From Halorhabdus tiamatea SARL4B (GTDB taxonomy: Archaea; Halobacteriota; Halobacteria; Halobacteriales; Haloarculaceae): 64,000 bases of DNA. Positions within the stretch are counted from its first letter, which is position 1. Each line of letters begins with the position of its first letter. The notes beneath the pieces are model-generated. The model was not told the DNA's origin. It made no database searches and saw only the letters and a list, made by a program, of their open reading frames with translations. A program made the translations under genes and the position numbers. The stretch lies in the NCBI RefSeq assembly GCF_000470655.1, contig NC_021921.1:310001-374000 (forward strand), written 5' to 3'. Shown here piece by piece: positions 1-9,233 of the stretch.

Positions 1-1
1 G

Positions 2-838
2 ACCGCGTTCTACCGGCAGTTCGGCTGGGCGAGCACGAACGAGATCACCCGGTATACCGTCCCACCGGAAGAGCTCCCGACAGGCTCGGAGCCCACTGGC
101 GAATTCCGCCCCGTGGATCCCGACGAGTGGCGAAGGCTCAGGAAGGTCCATCTGGCCGCAGGCCGTGCCGAGACACTCTCTGTGCGCCGTAGCGAGCAGT
201 GGTGGCGACGCCGGATCTTCCACGCCTGGGGCGACGACCGTCGCCACGTCTACGCCTACGTCCGGGAGGGGACGAAAGCGGGCTACGTCGTCTACGACGT
301 CGAGCAGGACGACGAGCGCGAACTCACCGTCGAATATCTCGGCGCGCGAGATCACGCGGCCTTCCGTGTGCTGCTCGGATTTCTCGGTGATCACGACTCC
401 CAGGTCGACCGGATCATCCTCGACCGACCCGGCGATGCAAGGCTGTTCGACGTTCTCGAAGCCCCCCAGGAGGCAGACGCCGAACTCCGGCCGGGTCCGA
501 TGGTTCGGCTCACCGACGTCACGCGGGCGCTCGAAGCCGTCCCGTATCCCGATGACGTCGACGAGCAGGTAACGGTCGAAGTGGTCGATCCGCTGATCGA
601 GGAGAACAGCGACACCTACCGGCTCCTCGTCGAGGACGGCGAGGGAATCTGCCGGTCGAAACCCGAGGCTTCGGCCGACGTCACTCTCGACGTCGGAGCG
701 CTGTCGCGGCTGCTGATCGGCGCGCGGTCGGCCGACGCTCTCGCGACGGTGGGCGATCTCTCGGCCAGTGCGGACGCGCGTGAGAGGCTCGCTCGACTGT
801 TCCCGCCGGAGCGGGTGTTTCTTCGGGAGTTCTTCTAG
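2..838 (+). CDS. Eis-like GNAT acetyltransferase with SCP2-like tail (5' end outside window)
   Basis: Only the last 278 codons are present; the frame is open from base 2 and ends at TAG 836-838. The first visible residues include FYRQFGW, a typical end of a GNAT acetyltransferase fold. A second acetyltransferase-like region follows, and the last ~100 residues look like the sterol-carrier-type domain that closes proteins of the Eis family (multi-acetylating N-acetyltransferases with tandem GNAT domains and an SCP2-like tail). The GTG at 113 is an internal codon, not the start. The substrate cannot be inferred. The stop codon lies directly against a tandem repeat array. Confidence 0.7.
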   Translation, partial: TAFYRQFGWASTNEITRYTVPPEELPTGSEPTGEFRPVDPDEWRRLRKVHLAAGRAETLSVRRSEQWWRRRIFHAWGDDRRHVYAYVREGTKAGYVVYDVEQDDERELTVEYLGARDHAAFRVLLGFLGDHDSQVDRIILDRPGDARLFDVLEAPQEADAELRPGPMVRLTDVTRALEAVPYPDDVDEQVTVEVVDPLIEENSDTYRLLVEDGEGICRSKPEASADVTLDVGALSRLLIGARSADALATVGDLSASADARERLARLFPPERVFLREFF

Positions 839-840
839 TA

Positions 841-1205
841 GCGAGACCCGACCGAAGGGAGGGTCTCGAAGAACGCGAACGGTGAGCAGAGCGAACCGTG
901 AGCAGCGAGGTCGACCGAAGGGAGGGTCTCGAAGAACGCGAACGGTGAGCAGAGCGAACCGTGAGCAGCGAGGTCGACCGAAGGGAGGGTCTCGAAGAAC
1001 GCGAACGGTGAGCAGAGCGAACCGTGAGCAGCGAGACCCGACCGAAGAGAGACCTCGGAACGACCGAAGAGAGACCTCGGAACGACCAATGGGAGGCCTC
1101 GAAAGGGCGAGCGGGGAACAGGAGTGACCCGCGAGAAGCGAGATCGACCGAAGGGAGACCTCGGAACGAGCGAAGGGAGGCCTCGACGCGCGGAGCGGTG
1201 GGCTT
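841..1205. repeat. Tandem repeat array (63-bp x3, 22-bp x2, degenerate copies)
   Basis: Three near-perfect 63-bp units start at 851, 914 and 977. Each opens with ACCGAAGGGAGGGTCTCGAA and carries two variants of a 16-nt subunit (GCGAACGGTGAGCAGA and GCGAACCGTGAGCAGC). Two identical 22-bp units (ACCGAAGAGAGACCTCGGAA plus CG) follow at 1041 and 1063, then looser copies up to about 1195. The array fills the gap between the acetyltransferase and purM. The 63-bp period is a multiple of three, so every frame stays open through it, but the resulting Arg-rich peptides look non-coding. The 3' edge abuts the purM promoter. Confidence 0.85.
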
Positions 1206-1232
1206 TTGCCCTCACCGGTCGGCGACACGCGT

Positions 1233-2258
1233 ATGACAGAACACGACGCGGACGACGATACCCAGTCCTCGGACACGGCAGCGGAATCCGAGGAGGGACT
1301 AACCTACGCAGCGGCGGGCGTCGACATCGCGGACAGCGAGGCGGCGACCGAGTCACTGCTCGACGCGGCGGGGGAGTTCGCGGGTGACTTCGCCGGGCTG
1401 GTCGACATCGGCGACCGATACCTCGCGCTGGCGACCGACGGCGTCGGGACCAAACTCCTCGTCGCGGAGGCGCTCGAGGATTACTCGACGGTCGGCATCG
1501 ACTGCATCGCGATGAACGTCAACGACCTGATCGCGGCGGGGATCGAACCCGTGGCCTTCGTCGACTATCTCGCCATCGAAGCACCTGACAGCGAGACGAC
1601 CGGCCAGATCGGGGAGGGCTTGCAAGTCGGTGCGGAACTCGCAGATATCGCCCTCATCGGCGGCGAAACGGCGGTCATGCCCGACGTCATCGACGGCCTC
1701 GACATCGCGGGGACGGCGGCCGGGCTCGCGCCGAAAGACGCGCTCTTCGCGGGCGAAGCCGAAGTCGGCGACGCCATCGTCGGCTGGCCCTCCAGCGGCA
1801 TCCACTCGAACGGGTTGACTCTCGCTCGGGAGGCGGTCACGCGCGAGCACGCCTACGACGACCCGTTCCCGCCGGACCCCGGACGGACGATCGGTGAGGA
1901 ACTCCTCACACCGACGCGGATCTACGCGGAGGTGCTCGCCCCGCTTCGCGAACATGGCGCACACGCGGCAGCCCACATCACGGGTGGTGGCTGGAATAAC
2001 CTCACGCGGATGGGGCCCCATCGCTACGAAATCGAGGAACCGTTCGATGCCCAGCCGGTCTTCGAGTTCGTCCAGACGGAGGGGGCCATCGACGACGCAG
2101 AGATGCATCGCACGTTCAACATGGGGACAGGGTTCGTTGCGACGCTGGACCCGGGCGACGCGATGAGCGTCGTCGAAGCGACGACGGATGGCCGGATCGT
2201 CGGTCGGGTCGTCGACAGCGAAGAAGCCGTCTCGATTCGCGGCCTAGAACTGGCCTGA
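1233..2258 (+). CDS. purM: Phosphoribosylformylglycinamidine cyclo-ligase (AIR synthetase)
   Basis: Catalyses the ATP-dependent ring closure of FGAM to AIR, the fifth step of de novo purine synthesis. The 341-residue product has the PurM signatures: DGVGTK at 69-74, NVNDLI near 95-100 and GGETAVMP at 143-150, in an otherwise full-length fold. ATG 1233 is chosen because a T-rich box (CTTTTGCC, 1203-1210) lies about 27 bases upstream, fitting a leaderless haloarchaeal transcript; a TTG in frame at 1206 overlaps that box. The first ~22 residues are an acidic, Thr/Ser-rich extension. The gene is monocistronic here; the C-terminal end of purL appears at the far end of the window. Confidence 0.95.
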   Translation: MTEHDADDDTQSSDTAAESEEGLTYAAAGVDIADSEAATESLLDAAGEFAGDFAGLVDIGDRYLALATDGVGTKLLVAEALEDYSTVGIDCIAMNVNDLIAAGIEPVAFVDYLAIEAPDSETTGQIGEGLQVGAELADIALIGGETAVMPDVIDGLDIAGTAAGLAPKDALFAGEAEVGDAIVGWPSSGIHSNGLTLAREAVTREHAYDDPFPPDPGRTIGEELLTPTRIYAEVLAPLREHGAHAAAHITGGGWNNLTRMGPHRYEIEEPFDAQPVFEFVQTEGAIDDAEMHRTFNMGTGFVATLDPGDAMSVVEATTDGRIVGRVVDSEEAVSIRGLELA

Positions 2259-2288
2259 GGAGAAGCGGGGCGTCCCCGAATACCTGGC

Positions 2289-2723
2289 TCAGCTCTCGAT
2301 GTCGATGACGAGGACGGGAATGTCGGCATTTTCGATGACGCGCTGGGTCACGCTTCCCAGGTTAGCGAGACGATCCCGTCCCGTTCGACCGTGGGTCCCC
2401 ATCACGATCAGATCGGCCCCGATGTCGTCTGCGTGGGAGAGAATGCTCCGGTGTGGAATCCCCTCGATCAGATCCGTTTTGACGGGAACGTCCGCTGCTT
2501 CGACCTGATTACGCAGGCGAGTCAGGGCTTTCTCGCCGTCTGACTCCAGGGACTCCATGACCTCGTCCTGGGCGTCGTCGTCGGCAGCGAGGTACATCCG
2601 GCGATCGAGGACGTACAGCCCGTGGATCGTCGCGTCGTTGTCCTCGGCGATCGAGATTGCGTGTTCTAAGGTTTTCCGCGTCCCGCTGCTGCCGTCCGTC
2701 GGCGCGAGAATTGTCTCGTACAT
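2289..2723 (-). CDS. Universal stress protein, UspA family
   Basis: A 144-residue single-domain Usp protein. The nucleotide-binding signature G-2x-G-9x-G(S/T) is present as GTHGRTGRDRLANLGS at residues 109-124, so it is an ATP-binding type, and the N-terminal strand MYETILAPTDGS is characteristic. Start ATG 2723 fits this N-terminus; a longer frame from 2753 would add ten unrelated residues. It is transcribed convergently with purM and lies beyond the 3' end of thrS on the same strand. Usp proteins bind ATP and accumulate under stress; the specific role here is unknown. Confidence 0.9.
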   Translation of the reverse strand: MYETILAPTDGSSGTRKTLEHAISIAEDNDATIHGLYVLDRRMYLAADDDAQDEVMESLESDGEKALTRLRNQVEAADVPVKTDLIEGIPHRSILSHADDIGADLIVMGTHGRTGRDRLANLGSVTQRVIENADIPVLVIDIES

Positions 2724-2799
2724 GCTCCGTATAAAGGTAGGTCCGCCAGACAAATAGTTGTATGTGCCAGCCTACCACACCGACAGCATCAGCTGCCGA

Positions 2800-4662
2800 T
2801 CACCGACCGGTGAAGTTCGGATGGTTGCTGACGTGCCGTGGGAGATACCGGTTCTTCTGGGGGAGCCCCTCGACATCGTCGAGGACCGATTCTCGGAGCT
2901 CTTCCGGTGTCATGTCGCGCTCTTCGTCGTCGGCGCGGACGTTGACCCCGATCGTCTCGCCGTCGATCTCGCGATCACCGACGACGACGTAGTAGGGCAC
3001 CCAGTCGGTCTCGGCTTTGGCGATGCGTTTGCCGACCGACTCGTCGCGGTCGTCGACGTCCGCCCGGACGTCTGCGTCTTCGAGATCGTCGACCAGGCCC
3101 TCGCAGTATTCGAGGTGAGCGTCGGGGTTGACCGGGATGAACCGGACCTGCGTCGGCGAGAGCCACGTCGGCAACTGGGGGGTGTCCATCGAGGCAGTGT
3201 CCTCCAGGAGAGCGGCCAGCACGCGCTCGATGCCGCCGGAGGGCGAGTAGTGCAGGATCGGCGGGTGGTGGCTGTCGGTGCCGTCGGTGTACTCGATGTC
3301 GAAGCGTTCGGCGCTCTCGACGTCGATCTGGACCGTCGGATTCTCGATGGGGCGGCCCAAGCCGTCGATGGCGGCGAAGTCGATCTTCGCCGACCAGTAG
3401 TGGTGGCGCTCGGGGATGATCTCGATGAGGGAGGGCTTGCCGAGTTCGGCGACCACGTCTTCGACCCACTCCTCGTTGTCCTCGTAGAACTCGCGAGTCA
3501 TCCGGATCGCCGGTTCGTAGTTGAGGTCGAGGTCTTCGGAGGTCTGGAGTGCGAGTTCGGCCTGTTTGCGGAGCTCCTCACGTGCTCCCTCCATACTCTC
3601 GGTGGCGGTGTGCATGTCCGGCATCGTGAACGCGCGCAGGCGCTTGAGGCCGGTCACCTCACCACGCTGTTCACGCCGGAAGGAGTACGTCGACATCTCG
3701 TAGATCCGCAACGGGAGGTCGTTGACCGAGATGTGCATGTCCCGCATGATCGAGAACTGGCCGAAGCAGGCGGCAAACCGCAGCATCATCCGGCGATCGC
3801 CCGACTCGAAGCGGTACTGGCGCTCGCCGAACTTCCCGGCGTGTTCGTCGATCGCCCGCGCGCCGAGGTCGTACATGATCGGCGTCTCGACGGGCATTCC
3901 GCCGTACTCGACGACGAGATTGTTGACGTACTCCATGAGGGCGTCCCGGACGAGTTTGCCCCGGGGATACCACCGGAGGTTTCCGACGTCGCTCAGTTCG
4001 TCGTAGCCGACCAGCCCTTTCTCCTGCATGAGGTCGACGTGGGGTGGCTCCTCGCCCTCGTTGCTGGTGATCCCCTCGACTTCGTCCTCGATGAACGCGA
4101 CGAGATCCTCGCCAACCGACTCCTTGGCGGCGACGGCGTCAGTCAGATCGCCGTCGGGCGTCATGACCTTCCACTCGCTGGGTTCGCGGTCGGGCTCGCC
4201 GTCGGTGTCAGCGTCGTTGTCGTCCTCGTCGCGGTGGGCGGCGACGTGGCGGGAAAGCTCAGAGAGCGGGTGACCCTTACACGAAACCTCGAAGGACTTG
4301 TACCAGCCGAAGGGTGCCCGGAGGATCTCGTAGCCAGCCGATTCCATCTCGGCTTCGAGCCGGCGCATGACTTCCTTTGCGGCGTCCGGCCCGGCGAGAT
4401 CCTCGCTGAGGTGGGCGTAGGGATAGAGGACGACGTCGTTGGTATTGAGCTGGCCGGCGACGTCCTCGAGCTCCGTCAGGGCGTTCTCGACGACGCCGTC
4501 GAGGTCCGCCTCGTCGTCGCTCTCGACGGTGATGAACACCGTCACGCAGTCCTCCATGCGCCCTTCCATCGGAACGCCTTCGGTCTCGGCGAGACCGTCG
4601 GGACCCGCCTTGTCAGTCGTCTCGAACTCCAGATGGTCCGAGTGGACGAACAGCAGTCTCAT
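2800..4662 (-). CDS. thrS: Threonyl-tRNA synthetase, archaeal type with D-aminoacyl deacylase-like editing domain
   Basis: Charges tRNA-Thr. The 620-residue protein starts with the archaeal editing domain (residues 1-~145, opening MRLLFVHSDHLEFE), related to D-Tyr-tRNA deacylases and distinct from the bacterial N2 domain. An acidic linker follows, then the class II core with motif 2 (FRREQRGEV, ~328-336) and motif 3 (GGIERV). The zinc ligands C299, H351 (PDMH) and the His of LHYSPSG align with the Cys-His-His set of bacterial ThrRS. ATG 4662 is supported by a TTTTTACC box about 27 bases upstream. A long frame on the other strand is an antisense shadow. Confidence 0.97.
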   Translation of the reverse strand: MRLLFVHSDHLEFETTDKAGPDGLAETEGVPMEGRMEDCVTVFITVESDDEADLDGVVENALTELEDVAGQLNTNDVVLYPYAHLSEDLAGPDAAKEVMRRLEAEMESAGYEILRAPFGWYKSFEVSCKGHPLSELSRHVAAHRDEDDNDADTDGEPDREPSEWKVMTPDGDLTDAVAAKESVGEDLVAFIEDEVEGITSNEGEEPPHVDLMQEKGLVGYDELSDVGNLRWYPRGKLVRDALMEYVNNLVVEYGGMPVETPIMYDLGARAIDEHAGKFGERQYRFESGDRRMMLRFAACFGQFSIMRDMHISVNDLPLRIYEMSTYSFRREQRGEVTGLKRLRAFTMPDMHTATESMEGAREELRKQAELALQTSEDLDLNYEPAIRMTREFYEDNEEWVEDVVAELGKPSLIEIIPERHHYWSAKIDFAAIDGLGRPIENPTVQIDVESAERFDIEYTDGTDSHHPPILHYSPSGGIERVLAALLEDTASMDTPQLPTWLSPTQVRFIPVNPDAHLEYCEGLVDDLEDADVRADVDDRDESVGKRIAKAETDWVPYYVVVGDREIDGETIGVNVRADDEERDMTPEELRESVLDDVEGLPQKNRYLPRHVSNHPNFTGR

Positions 4663-4683
4663 AGCAAAACTCTCCCGGTCGCC

Positions 4684-4692
4684 GGTAAAAAG
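4684..4692 (-). promoter_or_regulatory. thrS promoter TATA-like box
   Basis: Read on the minus strand, CCTTTTTACC lies with its centre about 26-28 bases before ATG 4662. This is the spacing expected between a haloarchaeal TATA element and the start of a leaderless mRNA, and it decides the thrS start. Confidence 0.55.
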
Positions 4693-4794
4693 GGTGCCGA
4701 ATGCAGTTACGGAACGGTTCCTCTCGAGGGACACTCTCGAACGACCTCTCGCCTGCCAGCGAGTCACATCCCATTGAGACACGTCAACAAGCAC

Positions 4795-4842
4795 CAATTT
4801 ATAAGTAGACAGCCAGAGAACCCAATATCTGGAGGGATACAG
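4795..4842 (+). promoter_or_regulatory. Promoter plus Shine-Dalgarno leader for the DUF2892 gene
   Basis: AATTTATAAG at 4795-4804 is a good TATA element. GGAGG at 4831-4835 sits 7 bases before ATG 4843. This gene therefore appears to have a short leader with a ribosome binding site, unlike most neighbours, whose starts fit leaderless transcription. Confidence 0.55.
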
Positions 4843-5067
4843 ATGCAAACAAACGTCGGTGAAACGGATAGAATCGTCCGACTCGTGGTTGGAATCGTCG
4901 TGCTTGCGGTGGCAGTGGCGGGCTTCGCCGAGGTGTTCACGTACGAGCCGATCACTTCGACAGTCGGCCTGGCGATCCTCGCCGTAATCGGCCTGATACT
5001 GGTCGCGACGGGCGCACTCAGACAGTGTGCTCTCTATGAACTGTTGGGGATCGACACACGGACCTGA
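4843..5067 (+). CDS. DUF2892 (YgaP-like) small membrane protein
   Basis: A 74-residue protein with two predicted membrane helices (about 14-30 and 42-58) and a Cys in the following RQCALYELLGI segment, the layout of the DUF2892 domain also found at the C-terminus of YgaP rhodaneses. The function of stand-alone members is not established. The start is fixed by GGAGG at 4831-4835 and a TATA element near 4797. It is divergent from thrS and convergent with pspA. Confidence 0.8.
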   Translation: MQTNVGETDRIVRLVVGIVVLAVAVAGFAEVFTYEPITSTVGLAILAVIGLILVATGALRQCALYELLGIDTRT

Positions 5068-5117
5068 TTCGACTGTCCGGACGCCAGCTTAGAAGTGATC
5101 TCGTCCGGTGACGCCTG

Positions 5118-5942
5118 TCACTGTTCGTCGTCTTTGAGCGCCTCGAGTTCGTCTTCGACGGCCGAGTCCTCGAGTTCGTCGAGGTCGGCGTCGGTGCTCT
5201 CACCGGCTCGTTCGGGCGTCTCTTCGGCCGTCTCGCTCGTCGATTCCGCGCCCATTTCGGCTTTGAGCGTATCGAGTTCGGCGTCGACCTCGCCCGAGGT
5301 GCGGACTTCTTCGAGCTCACGATCGAGTTGATCCTGATCGCTGATAGCGTCCTCGATCGCCCCGGTATCGCGAAGTTCGTCCATCGCCGCCGACCGCGCT
5401 TCCATCTCCTCGGTCTGTTCCTGGGCTCGCTCGATCGCTCGCCCGACGTCTTCGAACTGATCACCCGCGCCGGTCATCGCCTCCGAAACGCGCGAGGACG
5501 CTTCGGCCGCCTGATACCGGGCTTTCATCGTCTCCTTTTTCGTTCGGAACTGCTCGACCTGACTCTGGAGTTCGTTCTTCTGCTCGATCAGTCGATCCTG
5601 TTGGCCCTGGAGGTCGGCGATCTGGGTCTCTAAGTCCTCGATCTGGTTCATCTTCTGCTTTTTCTTCTCGAGGGCGCGACGGGCGAGGTCGTCTCGGCCC
5701 TGTTCGACTGCCTCGCGGGCCTGATCGTTGTGCTTCTCGACGTTCTCTTCGAGTCGGCGCTTCTGGATTTCGAGGCGCTTTTTCTGGGTCGTCAGGTCGG
5801 CGATGCCCTGTTTGACGTCCTGGAGTTCGTCTCTGAGTTGTTCATAGGAGTAATCCAGCGACTCGGAGGGGTTCTCCGCCCGGTTCAGCAGCGAGTTGAC
5901 CTTCGAGCGGATGACGTATGAGGCGCGTGAAATGATTCCCAT
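5118..5942 (-). CDS. pspA: PspA/IM30 (ESCRT-III-like) membrane-stress protein
   Basis: The 274-residue protein opens with an amphipathic stretch (MGIISRASYVIRSKVNSLL) followed by long Glu/Lys/Gln-rich coiled coils to about residue 170, the layout of PspA/Vipp1 proteins that coat and stabilise damaged membranes. The last ~80 residues are a very acidic tail typical of haloarchaeal versions. ATG 5942 has a CTTTTAAG box about 28 bases upstream; an ATG at 5963 lies nearer the box and is less likely. A small DUF2892 membrane protein lies convergently downstream; a functional link is only a guess. Confidence 0.88.
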   Translation of the reverse strand: MGIISRASYVIRSKVNSLLNRAENPSESLDYSYEQLRDELQDVKQGIADLTTQKKRLEIQKRRLEENVEKHNDQAREAVEQGRDDLARRALEKKKQKMNQIEDLETQIADLQGQQDRLIEQKNELQSQVEQFRTKKETMKARYQAAEASSRVSEAMTGAGDQFEDVGRAIERAQEQTEEMEARSAAMDELRDTGAIEDAISDQDQLDRELEEVRTSGEVDAELDTLKAEMGAESTSETAEETPERAGESTDADLDELEDSAVEDELEALKDDEQ

Positions 5943-6070
5943 GGGCGTCTGTATGGCAGGCATGCTCTTAAAAGCCGTTCCCATCTTCTCGAGACCCACT
6001 GGGCGTGATACCGACTCGCGCAGCCAAACGCTCCCGAAACGGTTTAGGTCCGGGCCCGCCCACCGTCGGT

Positions 6071-7723
6071 ATGCCGAACGAGCCCGAAACCGACTACGAC
6101 CCTGAGCTGGGTCGGAAGTTCATTTTCGTCACCGGCGGCGTGATGTCCGGACTGGGGAAGGGGATCACCGCCGCGAGTACCGGTCGCTTACTCGCCAACG
6201 CCGGCTTCGACGTGACCGCGGTCAAGATCGACCCGTATCTCAACGTCGACGCCGGGACGATGAACCCCTATCAGCACGGCGAGGTGTACGTCCTCAAGGA
6301 CGGCGGGGAAGTCGACCTCGACCTGGGGAACTACGAGCGCTTCCTCGACATCGACATGACCTCGGACCACAACGTCACCACCGGGAAGGTCTATCGGGAG
6401 GTCATCGAGAAGGAACGCGCCGGCGACTACCTCGGCCGGACGGTCCAGATCATCCCGCACATCACCGACGACATCAAGCGTCGGATCCGGGAGGTCGCAG
6501 AGGGAAGCGACGTCTGTATCATCGAGGTCGGTGGGACTGTCGGCGACATCGAGGGGATGCCCTATCTGGAAGCCCTCCGGCAGTTCGCCCACGAGGAAGA
6601 CGACGATGACATTCTCTTCACCCACGTCACGCTCGTCCCCTACTCGAAGAACGGCGAACAGAAGACCAAGCCGACCCAGCACAGCGTCAAGGAGCTCCGC
6701 TCGATCGGGCTGCAGCCGGACATTCTCGTCGGCCGGTGTGACGACAGACTCGACCCCGACGTCAAGGAGAAGATCGCCCTGTTCTGTGACGTCCCAACCG
6801 AGGCCGTCTTCTCGAATCCCGACGTCGACGACATCTACAAAGTCCCGCTCGTCGTCGAGGACGAGGGGCTCGATCAGTACGTGATGGACGCCCTCGATCT
6901 GACCGAGGAGGCGCTCCCCGAGAGCGAGCGCGAGAACGAGTGGCGTGATCTCGTCACCCAGGACACCACAGGCTCGATCAACGTTGCACTGGTTGGCAAG
7001 TACGGTCTCGAAGACGCCTACCTCTCGATCTACGAGGCGCTGAAACACGCCGGCCTGGAGACGAACGTCGAGGTGGAGACGACCTGGGTCCACTCAGAGA
7101 ACCTCGCTGACGGACACGACGGGCAACTCGACGGCGTCGACGCCGTCGTCGTGCCGGGCGGATTCGGCTCCCGGGGAACGGAGGGCAAGATCGAGGCGAC
7201 GCGGTACGCCCGCGAGAACGACGTCCCATTCCTCGGACTCTGTCTCGGCTTCCAGATGGCGGTCGTCGAGTACGCCCGCAACGTGCTCGACCTCGAAGGG
7301 GCACACTCCGCCGAGATGGAACCGGACACGCCCTATCCCGTCATCGACATTCTTCCCGAACAGGAAGGCGTCGAGGACATGGGCGGGACGATGCGACTGG
7401 GGGCACAGGACACCGAGATCGAGCCCGGCACGCTGGCTCAGGACCTCTATGACGACACCACCTGTCGGGAGCGCCATCGCCATCGCTACGAAGTCAATCC
7501 CGAATACATCGAGGACATCGAGGACGCCGGAATGACGTTCTCGGGCGTCTCCGGGCGACGGATGGAGATTCTCGAACTCGATCGGGACGTCCATCCGTAC
7601 TTCGTCGGCACGCAGTTCCACCCCGAGTTCAGATCCCGGCCGACGCGGGCCTCGCCACCGTTCGTCGGCCTCGTGGAGGCGGTACTTGGTGATCGCGACG
7701 TCAACGACGAACTCACCATCTGA
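6071..7723 (+). CDS. pyrG: CTP synthase
   Basis: Makes CTP from UTP, ATP and glutamine. The 550-residue protein has the N-terminal synthetase domain with its P-loop-like motif ([10 protein letters not shown], 22-31) and conserved [10 protein letters not shown], followed by a class I glutaminase domain with nucleophile Cys391 in GLCLGFQ and a downstream FHPEF carrying the catalytic His-x-Glu. ATG 6071 has a GGTTTAGG box about 28 bases upstream. The end faces a PQQ-propeller gene across a 153-bp gap that holds a palindromic element. Confidence 0.97.
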   Translation: MPNEPETDYDPELGRKFIFVTGGVMSGLGKGITAASTGRLLANAGFDVTAVKIDPYLNVDAGTMNPYQHGEVYVLKDGGEVDLDLGNYERFLDIDMTSDHNVTTGKVYREVIEKERAGDYLGRTVQIIPHITDDIKRRIREVAEGSDVCIIEVGGTVGDIEGMPYLEALRQFAHEEDDDDILFTHVTLVPYSKNGEQKTKPTQHSVKELRSIGLQPDILVGRCDDRLDPDVKEKIALFCDVPTEAVFSNPDVDDIYKVPLVVEDEGLDQYVMDALDLTEEALPESERENEWRDLVTQDTTGSINVALVGKYGLEDAYLSIYEALKHAGLETNVEVETTWVHSENLADGHDGQLDGVDAVVVPGGFGSRGTEGKIEATRYARENDVPFLGLCLGFQMAVVEYARNVLDLEGAHSAEMEPDTPYPVIDILPEQEGVEDMGGTMRLGAQDTEIEPGTLAQDLYDDTTCRERHRHRYEVNPEYIEDIEDAGMTFSGVSGRRMEILELDRDVHPYFVGTQFHPEFRSRPTRASPPFVGLVEAVLGDRDVNDELTI

Positions 7724-7759
7724 GCGCCTCTCGAATCGTCTCTGCAACCGATCCGATTC

Positions 7760-7839
7760 ATACTGCCGGCTGTACGTTCGTAAAGATATACGCCACACCG
7801 GGATGGCGAATTCCTTCAGTCTGTTACAGCCGGCAGTAT
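7760..7839. repeat. Palindromic intergenic element with 15-bp perfect inverted repeats
   Basis: ATACTGCCGGCTGTA (7760-7774) and its exact reverse complement (7825-7839) enclose 50 bases. Within that loop CGCCA (7791-7795) pairs with TGGCG (7804-7808). A second pair, CGCCACACCG (7791-7800) and CGGTGTGCG (about 7847-7855), interleaves with the first. It sits between two convergent genes, so it could be a bidirectional terminator or a dispersed palindromic element; no target-site duplication or transposase is seen. Confidence 0.7.
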
Positions 7840-7876
7840 CAGCCTGCGGTGTGCGTTTGAACCGCTCGTTCGCGCT

Positions 7877-9133
7877 TTACGGACTCGTCAACGCCACAAT
7901 CCGGTCTGCATTCCAGTCTTCCATGTAATACAGTGTGTCTTCGAGAATCTGCGGCGGGAATCCGGATTCGCCGGTGTACGTCCAACGTATCTCGCCCGTC
8001 GTCCCGTCGATGGCCGAAAGCGTACCGTTGATGTCACTGGCTGGTGCCCATCCGTATACCGTGTCCCCGGCAACGCTCGGGCGACCGGATATTGGCCCGA
8101 CGTCGGTCGAAAACCCGGGCAACTGCTCCCCAGTCTCAGCGTCGAGAGCCAGCAAACCGGGACTCTCCGCTCGGGACGCATATACCCGACCGTTGGCGAC
8201 GCTCATGGTCGAGGAGAGCTGGGCGTCCTCGTACGTCCACAGCGTCTCGTCAGCCCCCCATCGGTATGCCTCAATCGCCGACGTGCCCGCATCCGACGTC
8301 GTCAAGAGGTACGCGACATCACCCGCAACTGCCATCTCCGGACTCACATTGTCGCCATGGTCACGAATCCATTGTGCCTCCCCGGTCGCGGCGTCGAACG
8401 CACCGATAGCGTTGTCTCCTGGAACGAGCAGCGTATCGTCCGAGGCCAGAAGGAGACCCCCGAACGTACCTATCTCACCCGTCGTTTCGTAGCCCGCGGT
8501 CCAGCGGAACTCCTGTGATTCGAGATCGATCGCCCCGAATTCCGAGCCACTGACGTACATCACACCGTCATGAGGGACCATTCTAACGGCTGTCGTATCG
8601 AATTTCCAGCTCACTTCCCCTGTGTCCGCTTCGATTGCCATCAAGCCACCGTAACTGCCAACATAAAACATCCCATCGTGATATGTCGGACTGCCGTACG
8701 GTTTTGGCTGTTCCACCGACCACAGTTTTTCACCAGTCCGCGCGTCTAAGGCAGTCGGGGTTGCCCGTCCCTCACTTGCCTCGACGCCGAGGAACACGAC
8801 GCCGTCCGCGACAATTGGCTCGTAGATGTTCCCGCGAAACGAGTGGTCCCACCCTTTTGTGATGCCGTCTGCGGGCCCGTTCCAGTTCGCTGTGCTCCCG
8901 CTGTTGGCCGGATTGACGCCGTCCATCGGCCAGGATCCTGTCGCCGGAACGCTATTGGTGGCCGCTGTCGTCGGTTGGTCGCTCGGTGTCGTCGTCTCGG
9001 CTGAACTATCGTCGTCTACCACCGTCGTCGACTCGACTTGTCTGTCAGATCCCACACACCCGGTCATCACCCCAGCCACTCCTGCAACCGTCGCTATCCA
9101 CTGACGACGTGTTGATTTTCGGCCATTTTCCAT
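7877..9133 (-). CDS. PQQ-like beta-propeller Tat lipoprotein
   Basis: The 418-residue protein has a twin-arginine signal (RR at 9-10) and a lipobox ending at Cys26, so it is probably exported folded by Tat and lipid-anchored outside the cell. A Thr/Ser/Asp-rich linker (27-70) precedes repeated PQQ-like propeller blades, with recurring LDA-TGE-W and VYG patterns. No dehydrogenase catalytic motif is recognisable, so the role is unknown (scaffold or binding protein). ATG 9133 gives the signal peptide directly. It is wedged between pyrG and guaAb, and its sequence reads less GC-rich than its neighbours. A related protein is encoded at 23326. Confidence 0.75.
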   Translation of the reverse strand: MENGRKSTRRQWIATVAGVAGVMTGCVGSDRQVESTTVVDDDSSAETTTPSDQPTTAATNSVPATGSWPMDGVNPANSGSTANWNGPADGITKGWDHSFRGNIYEPIVADGVVFLGVEASEGRATPTALDARTGEKLWSVEQPKPYGSPTYHDGMFYVGSYGGLMAIEADTGEVSWKFDTTAVRMVPHDGVMYVSGSEFGAIDLESQEFRWTAGYETTGEIGTFGGLLLASDDTLLVPGDNAIGAFDAATGEAQWIRDHGDNVSPEMAVAGDVAYLLTTSDAGTSAIEAYRWGADETLWTYEDAQLSSTMSVANGRVYASRAESPGLLALDAETGEQLPGFSTDVGPISGRPSVAGDTVYGWAPASDINGTLSAIDGTTGEIRWTYTGESGFPPQILEDTLYYMEDWNADRIVALTSP

Positions 9134-9233
9134 AATCAACACGACTGGCATTCAGTTTATAATCCTTTTCGTTTGTCGTACGTTCCTGCGCGGACAGTCC
9201 GGATCGACGGTCTCGAACGTGAGGAGCCAGTTC

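Noticed and set aside
768-1127. Arg-rich repeat protein spanning the tandem array
   Set aside because: The frame stays open only because the unit length is a multiple of three; no start signal and no plausible composition.
841-1205. CRISPR array
   Set aside because: Repeats are directly joined with no unique spacers, and no cas genes are present.
2758-4842. Long open frame on the plus strand opposite thrS
   Set aside because: It is antisense to thrS; high GC and acidic codons keep opposite frames open. Only its last part (4843-5067) is a real gene with its own promoter and ribosome binding site.
7760-7839. Insertion sequence bounded by 15-bp terminal inverted repeats
   Set aside because: Only 50 bases lie between the repeats, with no transposase and no visible target duplication.
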